This document shows positions 57,238 to 64,000 of a stretch of DNA of 64,000 bases, piece after piece. Origin of the DNA: Kingdonia uniflora. Lineage: Eukaryota > Streptophyta > Magnoliopsida > Ranunculales > Circaeasteraceae. The DNA is taken from assembly GCA_014058105.1 (NCBI GenBank), contig JACGCM010001620.1:1-64000 (forward strand). Reading direction: 5' to 3'. Positions within the stretch are counted from its first letter, which is position 1. Each line of letters begins with the position of its first letter. Made by a program: the position numbers and the translations under genes. Below the pieces are notes generated by a model, which searched no databases, was not told the origin of the DNA, and saw only the letters and a program-made list of their open reading frames with translations.

Positions 57238-57595
57238 TTCAGTGATGGATAAGGGATTTTCCGTCCATGCACAGATCTATAAACATGCTCAATCATCGAG
57301 GTATCTTCTGCAATTGATGTTCCAGGTCACCTCGTTACCTACCCATAAATGGAGTCTGCTAACCTTTCTTTCTGGTTAACCCATGAGTACGAATGTGAAA
57401 GTTTCTCTTTGACGATTGAGTTCCTACTGTATGTACACCCAGTATCCTCCTCTGTTGTTTCACTCTCTACTGCGGGCTGGAATCTCATGTAACACCTCCT
57501 AAGCTTTTAGGACACCTCTCGATATACTCCTCTGACGAGGATCCAACATCTCTACTCTCTAGGCGTCATTATTCTGCTACATGTCTGCTATAACA
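57238..57595. repeat. Duplicated block B, second copy
   Basis: Matches 48,262-48,650 over about 360 bases (CAGTGATGGATAAGGGATTT..., GCTCAATCATCGAGGTATCTTCTG, GGAGTCTGCTAACCTTTCTT, ATGTAACACCTCCTAAGC). It lies beyond the copia and LINE insertions that split the second copy. Confidence 0.75.
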
Positions 57596-58061
57596 TTACA
57601 CCAAAAATATCGTGTTCCTTGCTTCACCTTTCTTCATTCCAGTTGACCCTAAGAGTGTTACCCACCGTCATCCTCAAAGAGCCTAACTAATGTGAATCTA
57701 CGAACGCGGAAGTTTAATTCGTATTCGATTAATACTAAGTTTTAACTAGATCTCAAATAAAACTAATAAGAGGAAAACTTAACTCTTTTCATAAACAAAT
57801 CAACTCTACTAACTACTTACTTAAAAACAAATAACGTAGACTTCCCCTTTTATAGAACACAAGGGGGATTAGAATTAGCAACCTTAATTCTAATTAAAAT
57901 ATAATTATACTTAAATTGGGAAAACTTCCTCTTTAACCTTGTGTTGGTTAAACAAGCAAGTCCCTAAATCAACTTAGCATTTCCAGTAATGGAGAAGCTT
58001 GAATCAAAATAACATAAATATAAATAATCCATTGACGGTGAGAACGACCATTAAAGGACAA
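57596..58061. other. No gene seen; LTR-like AT-rich DNA
   Basis: The sequence contains plant LTR-like phrases (TTTTATAGAACACAAGGGGG) but no partner repeat or coding frame was recognised. Confidence 0.4.
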
Positions 58062-58415
58062 TTAACTCAAATCCCTTCCTCTGCAGAAGATTTTGATCAC
58101 GAAATCGTTAAGTTTTCGAAACATCACGGAACTAGAAACTTTATGATATGGCATACCCGTTTTCAAACTTTGAATTCTACCGCAAAATTTACCGTAAACT
58201 GAGGTCATACCCATATGTGGGGGTACGATGTTATCACCAGCATCCCTACGTCCATTGACGTCTAAAATTAAACGCTGAAAAAATACTGTGGTCCGCTCCT
58301 CAAACCCTGCTACAAAGTTTTCCCAAAACGGATCAACATACGGAAATAATTCTTTGCCTAGGGCCATCATCTCCCCTGTACGGATTAAATATTGGGATAC
58401 CTCGGACTGTAACAT
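58062..58415 (-). CDS. Unidentified 117-residue ORF
   Basis: An open minus-strand frame contains ELFPYVDPFWENFVAGFEER and VFFQRLILDVNGRRDAGDNI. Its residue composition looks protein-like, but I recognise no family. It abuts the truncated pararetroviral reverse transcriptase at 58,431. It may be an exon or transposon scrap captured at the integration junction. No start context or intron evidence is available. Confidence 0.3.
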   Translation of the reverse strand: MLQSEVSQYLIRTGEMMALGKELFPYVDPFWENFVAGFEERTTVFFQRLILDVNGRRDAGDNIVPPHMGMTSVYGKFCGRIQSLKTGMPYHKVSSSVMFRKLNDFVIKIFCRGRDLS

Positions 58416-58430
58416 GCGTGAACGTAACTG

Positions 58431-59715
58431 TTGGACGAGGGATTTTCCAAAGACATTGATGATATCTTTGCAGAATATTTTAGTTTTTGCTGTGTTTTTA
58501 TAGACGATATCCTTACCTTCAATAATACACTAGATGAACATTATGAACACCTAAATACTATTATCAATAGATGTAAGAAAGAAGGGCTGGTAATGTCTGA
58601 GAAAAAAGCAGTAATTTACCAGATAAAAATTAAGTTTTTGGGCTTAGAATTTGAGGATGGGAAACACTGTCTCCAACATCATATTCTAAATAATATCCAA
58701 CATTTTCCGTGTGAAATCAAGGATAAGAACCAATTACAAAGATTTCTAGGTTGCTTAACATATGCATAAGCATATATCCACAAGCTAGCAGAAATGAGAA
58801 AACTTCTCCAAGCTAAACTCAAAAAAGACGTTCCTTGGAATTGGACACCAGCAGACACTATCTATTTAGAAAAAGTCAAAAAACAAATAAAGGACTTACC
58901 AGGACTTTATCATCCTTTGCCCAATGATAAAATGGTGATTGAAACAGATGCATCCAATAAATATTGGGGTGCTATGCTCAAAGCCCAGGTTATCACAATT
59001 AATGGAAGCATGGAAGAATACCTATGTAGGTATACTTCTGGTTCTTTTCAAACTGCTGAATTAAATTATCACTCCAATGAAAAAGAATATTTAGCTGTCA
59101 AAAAGGCTATTAAAAAATTTGCAATATATGTTTTATCACAAAGATTTATAGTAAGAAGTGATAATAATAATTTTGGTTATTTTTTAAGGATCAATATTGC
59201 AGGTGACTACAAACAAGGAAGGTTGTTGCGATGGCAACAATGGTTTAATTATTATCAATTTGATGTAGAGCATATTGCAGGGACAAAAAATTGCCTGGCA
59301 GATGCTCTTACTAGAATATTAACTAATCCTTCAATATTCATGTTTTCAGGAACACATAAGAAACGAAATACAAAAATGGAACAAGACTTGGGTACTGAGA
59401 TCCAAGAATTAGAACTACAAATAATGCAAAATATGATGAAAATCCTTCAGCTCAAACAAAAGCGAAAGCTTAAATCTTCAATTACTGAAGAAGAAGAAGA
59501 AAAAGACCCGAGAAGATCATATTATCAAGAAATGTTCAACATTTCAAACAATCCAGAACGTCAAAGTTCTTTAGGAGAATCAAACCCTCCACAAGAGTGT
59601 CACAACTCTAAAGAAGATTTCAGCTCCTCAACAAGATGCAATGAGAAATCATCAAACTCAATGCGATATGAGGATTTGTATATCCTAAATCAGTCTTCAC
59701 AGGCTTTAGGAGGCA
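58431..59715 (+). pseudogene. Endogenous caulimovirid reverse transcriptase-RNase H (3' part)
   Basis: This is the polymerase of a plant pararetrovirus integrated in the genome. The N-terminal protease and early RT motifs are absent; the frame begins just before the catalytic motif FIDD (58497-58508). RT thumb-like sequence follows, then RNase H with the ETDAS motif (about 58,950) and the later Asp-containing motif near 59,295. A stop codon at 58767-58769 interrupts the frame. After the RNase H the same frame continues, without a stop, through an acidic and Ser-rich linker into a viroplasmin-type segment. The absence of an integrase and the similarity of the RT to Caulimoviridae separate it from LTR retrotransposons. 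The genus is not resolved. Confidence 0.85.
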
Positions 59716-61024
59716 TTAAAGTCCCAAAATATTATGTTATTTTTAACATTAGCAATGCATGAATTTACACATCCTGGGCCGAAACTAGCACGAAAGTGAT
59801 TAGAATAAAAGGTGTTATACACCAAGCATTCAAATCATGGCAAGAGGCTGACCAGGCTTCCAAAAGCTACAATGATAAAAAAGATGAGAGTCTTCAATCC
59901 CATCCAACAACCACCTCACTAAAGGAAGGATCCATGAGGCCAGTGGACTTAGTAGACAAGTTCGCTAGTAAGAAATGGATTAATATTGTCAAATCAGTTA
60001 ACGACGTTACCCAAACTAATACCCCAGGAAAATTGGCCATCATAGCCCCTGAAAAAGATAAAAAACCTAACCGGTTTAGCTTACCAAGAGGCCCAATGCC
60101 ATAAATACTAAACCCAGAAATCACACAACCCAACGAAGTCAATTACGAGATAGGAACAATAACCCCCGCAATATGGCATTATTGGTCCAACAAGGCAAGA
60201 CAAGATAAAGGTCAAGACTACGACCTATTGGGAATTTATTCCATTAACAGCCAGTTACAGGAAGCAAATTCAACGTTTATAACACTGCTGATCCAAAAAT
60301 GGTCTACCAATTATTCCTGTGTAGATTAATTAATTGTTGTTATCCGTCAAGCAATCTCCTAGAATTAAAATTCTTCCTAGACAATTTTAAGAGAGCAATA
60401 AAAAACTTTATGAAGAAAATTAAAGCAGAGGATAAACCCATTTTTTTCCAATTCCGCAGTTTAATAACTGACTGGGGAAACGAAGAAGAAGGGGATAGAA
60501 CCCCATACCACTTTATCAAGATGGGTTTAACATTAAACGAACGAGAAGAACCAAGGCTTTTGGCTCTAAATCCAAGAAAAGAACAGGTGGAACATCTCCA
60601 TAAGAAAAGAGCAATGATGCTCAGCCAGATCCTTTTTGAGATCAGAAAAATTAACTGGGAAAGTGGGGTAAAAATAAATTACAAAGCCCCAACAAACAGA
60701 TTCCCTATGCCAATCAGCAGTGAAGATAAGACGAAAATAATAAATTTTGAGCAAGCATTCAATGAAGGCGCTTTGGATGTCTCAGATAGCACCAAAAAGG
60801 CATTCTGCAAGGAGGCTAGAAGACAGGCGAAAGATGACCACAAGTGTCATTATTGCCCAGGAAGGAAGTTGTCCATTTACCAGAAGGACCTTATCCAGGT
60901 GAAGAATTCTAAAGAAGATATGAAGTGGGTTCATACCCATGTACCAAAAAGATTGTCGACACAAAGATGGGTCCACACCCAAGTGAAGACAACCAGAAAA
61001 ACACAGATGTCAAGCATTATGTAG
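59715..61024 (+). pseudogene. Endogenous caulimovirid viroplasmin/transactivator-like region
   Basis: A short segment at about 59,720-59,870 matches the Cauli_VI (RNase HI-N-like) domain of pararetroviral inclusion-body/transactivator proteins: KYYVIF, then a Trp-containing turn and a Lys-rich helix. It is interrupted by a stop at 59760-59762. The frame continues to 60104, then shifts, and 60299-61024 carries a long charged helical region. A C-terminal zinc-finger-like CHYC motif lies near 60,855. The order RT then viroplasmin is that of several caulimovirid genera. At least one frameshift and several stops make it non-functional. Confidence 0.75.
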
Positions 61025-61366
61025 TGTCGATACTCAATTATCTGTAATTATTGTATTAATATAAAGTTGTGGTCAAGAGAAGTCTAGTGGACCCTCCATT
61101 ATGTAAAGATAAATCTCCACTATGTAAAAGAGGATAGCTACATAAGGCGCCTCAGGAGAATAAAGAAGGGGAGCGAGTGTTTTAAGAAAAAGTACTTCAA
61201 ATTTTTTTGAGTTCTTTAATTTAAATTACGAAACAGTAGTTCTTTATTCCCCAATCCAGTTCTTCAAACAATCTAAAAATTTATGCGGAAAACTCGGCAC
61301 AAATTTCTGTGATAACTCTGCAGTAAAACATTTCTCAAAGCTACAGAACCATATCTCGGTTAAAAA

Positions 61367-61380
61367 TGGTATCAGAGCCA
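61367..61380 (+). other. Pararetroviral tRNA-Met primer-binding site
   Basis: TGGTATCAGAGCCA matches the conserved Caulimoviridae site complementary to the 3' end of initiator tRNA-Met, which defines the start of the circular viral genome. It lies between the viroplasmin region upstream and the movement-protein gene downstream, as expected. Confidence 0.85.
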
Positions 61381-61505
61381 CGGTACGGATTACCCGGTGC
61401 TTACCCTTAAGGCCATAGAGAGGAGGTCATCGGCGAATTGGTAGTTGCACAATCAAAGGGTCTAAGGCCGATAGCTCAGGTATATACTCTTTTGCTCCTA
61501 TTATT

Positions 61506-61834
61506 AAGCTTCTGTTGGAAGATTGATTTGCCGACACACAAAAGACCAAACAAAACATCTTGTGAATAGTAAAAAGTGAACAGTAATTTTACTATTCATA
61601 AGACAGCTTTGAGTGTCGACATCTAACATAAGTCACCACTTTGTTTCCTTTAGAGGTATTAAATTATGATGCTTTTGGAAGCATTACAATTAAGCTTCTT
61701 TTGGAAACATTACAATTAAGCTTCTTTTGGAAGATTGATCTGTCGACACAAAAAACCAAAAAAAGATCTTGTGAATAGTAAAAAGTGAATAGTAATTTCA
61801 CTATTTATAAAGACAGCTCTGAGTGTCGACATCT
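61506..61834 (+). repeat. 119-bp direct repeats in the viral intergenic region
   Basis: Copies at 61506-61624 and 61718-61834 run from AAGCTTCT(G/T)TTGGAAGATTG to GAGTGTCGACATCT and are about 90% identical by eye. Between them, two further partial copies of the opening phrase ATTACAATTAAGCTTCTTTTGG lie in tandem. Confidence 0.85.
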
Positions 61835-61877
61835 CTTTGTCAAAAGGAAATAATTGAGACAACCTACAGTCTTAAAA

Positions 61878-61931
61878 AAGACACGTCTCAGAGAAGACAC
61901 GTCTCATAGAACTATGAATTGGTTATAAAAG
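61878..61931 (+). promoter_or_regulatory. Tandem ACGT motif and TATA box
   Basis: AAGACACGTCTCA occurs at 61878-61890 and again at 61894-61906, a 16-base period. TATAAAAG follows at 61924-61931. Paired ACGT-core elements upstream of a TATA box resemble the bZIP-binding as-1-type arrangement of pararetroviral promoters. It lies downstream of the primer site, which is unusual. Confidence 0.55.
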
Positions 61932-62467
61932 AAGGCATAGAGAACTCTTTTGGTTCATCAACTACCTTTGAACAAAAATCGATTACCTTCAGGAACCAAA
62001 GCCCTGAACACTCAAGAGTTCTTACCAAGTGCTCTGCAAGTTTTTCTAACTACTATATAATACTGATTGCTGTCATATTATTAATTCGTGTTTAGCTATC
62101 AGTTGTTGGTTATATATTATCACGGTATTAGTTTTTATGATAAAAACGGATAGGAACCCAGAGTCTACATGTCTCAGTGCTTAATTGCATACCTCATTAA
62201 GATGAGAGACGTCGAACCCTACGTCTGGAGTCCACTGATGCGAGACTTAGTAAGGTCAATAAACCTCAAATTAACGAGAACCCATATATTTACGACATGC
62301 ACACATACCCATGAGGATGTCTAATGATGCACAACGATGAAACAGAGAGTTCTCTACTCAGTCTCAAATGCTAGAAAGCACATAAGATTTCATAGAATCC
62401 GGGAAGACCAGAGATAGAACCAGAGACTGAAGCTAGTAATTCTTATGACAACAGTATAAATCTAGAA

Positions 62468-63136
62468 ATGGAATTATATGAAGTTCATGAACAAGAAAGA
62501 AATTTTTCAGCTGATTTAATTATCAGAAAAGAAAAATTTAATGAAATTATAAAGAAAAAGCTTTTTTTGGATAAAAATAAGATATTCAAGGTTCCCAACA
62601 ATACCTCTAAGATTGCAGGAATGTTTATTAAAAGAAAAAATTTGGTTTATTTTGGCGTTAGCCATAAAGAATAGTCTTAATATAAAAGATACATCAGGAC
62701 GCATAAATCTGCCTCTTATCACAAGAGAAGACTTAAACCTAAGAATAAATGTCATCCCAAAAATGACAGGAGTAAAATAGGTTATATACATCTAGGAGGA
62801 ATTCATATTATGATAAAATTTTATTTTAGAGAATGAATTAATACACCTATCAAAGTAGCAATACTTGATAATCGTATTAATAACCGCAGAGATGCATTAT
62901 TAGGAATGGTTCAAGGGAACCTAAGTTACAAAAAATTAGTCTTTTCAGTATACCCAAAGTATGCAATAAGTCTACATGACAAAGATCTAAACAAAACTTT
63001 AAGTTTTGCCCATCATTTTAAAAGAACTGAACTTGTTAAACCAGGAAACAGTCCTTTCAGCATCACATATGTGGTGGGATATGCTTTAACTAACTTTCAT
63101 CACAGTGAGTTATTCAAGCAAAAAAAAAATGATTGA
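62468..63136 (+). pseudogene. Endogenous caulimovirid movement protein (30K superfamily)
   Basis: This is the cell-to-cell movement protein gene of the pararetrovirus, second copy. The frame begins at 62468 and is broken near 62,674. A shifted frame then carries the conserved core with YIHLGG (about 62,785) and the hydrophobic strands that follow. The frame 62906-63136 holds the C-terminal core with the conserved Asp-rich turn and the YAL..FHHSE motif near 63,090. The succession of beta-strand motifs and the position just after the intergenic region identify it. Two or more lesions disrupt it. Confidence 0.8.
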
Positions 63137-63770
63137 GATAGATGATATCTTCTCTGAAATAGGAAAAATTCACCAACCTCAGATAAAGGAATTTGATGAA
63201 CTTTCAGAAAACTGGAGCCTAAACAGAAGAGAAAAACCCCTTCTAGGTTATCCAAGACCAATGGAAGTAAGAAACTCTTCCAGGTTCCAAATTAGGAAAG
63301 ATATATTAGAAGAAAAACCTACAAACCAATCCCTTACAGAAATTAGACGATTGTCGGTAAAAATAGATACTCTCAAAAGGGCCCTTTTGGACTAATAGAA
63401 CCAAGAAAAAATAGAGAAAATAAAATTAAGTATTTACAGAGATGTTTTGCCCATCTCTTACCTCAAATTATGGAACTCATGACAAGCGTCAGAGAGCTTC
63501 AAACAGATATAAAAAAAATCATAGAGGAAGTCCAGCAGACTCCTCCAAGCAAGATTATTAAAGAGATACAAGATTTATCTCTCAAAGTATAAAGCTTAAG
63601 TGCAATACAATTAAACAAAATCATTGAGGAACTAAATCTAAGTAATATCTTAGAAGCCAGACCAAACTTACCAATAATTATCGAAACAACAGGAAGATTC
63701 TTCCCAAAGAATTTAAAACCACCACCAACAATACTAGATGTCAACAAGTATATTTAGGAAAAATTTAGAA
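63105..63770 (+). pseudogene. Probable caulimovirid virion-associated/coiled-coil protein
   Basis: The frame overlaps the movement-protein end, starting at about 63,126 (MIEIDDIFSEIGK). A stretch with heptad-like Leu/Ile spacing (63,330-63,400) is followed, in another frame, by a second helical region (63,450-63,600) and a Pro-rich segment. The position after the movement protein and the helical character suggest a virion-associated protein, but no diagnostic motif is visible. Stops interrupt it at 63,393 and 63,590. Confidence 0.45.
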
Positions 63771-64000
63771 AACAGGTTTGAAAACCCTGAAGAAATAAAT
63801 CTAGACACCATTATCAAACTCTTATCTTATCTATGGACGATAAGGAATTGAGAGAAAAATCCACATGGCAAATAACAGATACGAAGATGATAATCTGTGA
63901 GATCAGAAGACGACTCAGAAGCAGATGAAGAAAATATTGGGAAAAAGATAAAAATAAACTTAAAACCTAATAGAGAAGAAGGCCAAGGTTCTAACACAAG
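63771..64000 (+). pseudogene. Further viral coding remnant, cut by the window end
   Basis: Short charged frames rich in Asp, Glu and Lys run to the edge of the window. They could be the acidic N-terminal part of the capsid region, which follows the virion-associated protein in related viruses. Identification is inference from position only. Confidence 0.3.

Larger units (their letters stand above)
61025..62467 (+). promoter_or_regulatory. Pararetroviral intergenic region
   Basis: This non-coding region lies between the 3' genes of one viral copy and the 5' genes of the next. A TATA-like TACATAAGG (about 61,140) is followed within 20 bases by AATAAAG, a possible polyadenylation signal. The tRNA-Met primer site is at 61367. 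A 119-bp direct repeat (61506-61624 and 61718-61834) is followed by a tandem ACGT-containing 13-mer and a second TATA box at 61924. The region has the expected content of a pararetroviral promoter-leader but is longer and more repetitive than the minimum. Confidence 0.7.

Overview
This is a 64 kb piece of a plant nuclear genome, most likely a eudicot. It carries four plant single-copy or small-family genes with GT-AG introns, plus plant lineages of Ty1/copia, Ty3/gypsy, LINE-L1 and PIF/Harbinger elements, a plant mobile domain pseudogene and an endogenous caulimovirid (plant pararetrovirus). Species cannot be fixed from the sequence. Host coding sequence is under 10% of the window; the rest is transposons in various states of decay.

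Layout. 1-5460: a decayed Ty3/gypsy element on the minus strand, with an unusual 45-base match to the 3' half of tRNA-Lys(UUU) at its LTR/primer-site junction. 5580-8111: a PIF/Harbinger element with a Myb-like ORF (+) and a DDE transposase (-). 8115-11359: a second Harbinger-like unit in which a plant mobile domain (PMD) protein stands where the transposase would be. 11428-19001: an ArfB/ICT1-type peptidyl-tRNA hydrolase gene with seven exons and a 5.5-kb first intron stuffed with a LINE fragment, a 213-bp tandem duplication and a small LTR element. 20769-21508: a DUF1442 methyltransferase-like gene (-). 21509-24434: intergenic with one MITE-like unit. 24438-27482: a third Harbinger element with clear TIRs and TAA target duplications. 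28993-36737: a nearly full-length L1 LINE (-) with target-site duplications and an RNase H domain.

37356-40180: IBA57-like mitochondrial iron-sulphur assembly gene, five exons. 40657-45826: a cluster of one intact and three broken pectin methylesterase/invertase inhibitor (PMEI) genes (-), interrupted by a solo LTR and a LINE scrap. 46956-47862: the first two exons of a plastid-targeted polyketide cyclase/START-like gene whose remaining exons are not visible. 47990-57590: a duplicated block whose second copy has been split by a young copia element (49053-54124, perfect GATTC target duplication) and LINE fragments. 58062-64000: a rearranged endogenous caulimovirid: 3' end of one copy (reverse transcriptase, viroplasmin), the intergenic region with tRNA-Met primer site and repeats, then the 5' genes (movement protein, virion-associated protein) of the next copy.

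The host genes do not form a pathway together. ArfB/ICT1-like and IBA57-like proteins are both predicted mitochondrial (ribosome rescue; Fe-S maturation), the cyclase-like protein is predicted plastidial, and the PMEI proteins are predicted to be secreted to the cell wall. The points most worth a second look are the Harbinger-like element carrying a PMD gene, the tRNA-Lys half at the gypsy primer site, and the pararetrovirus in which the reverse transcriptase frame runs straight into the viroplasmin domain.
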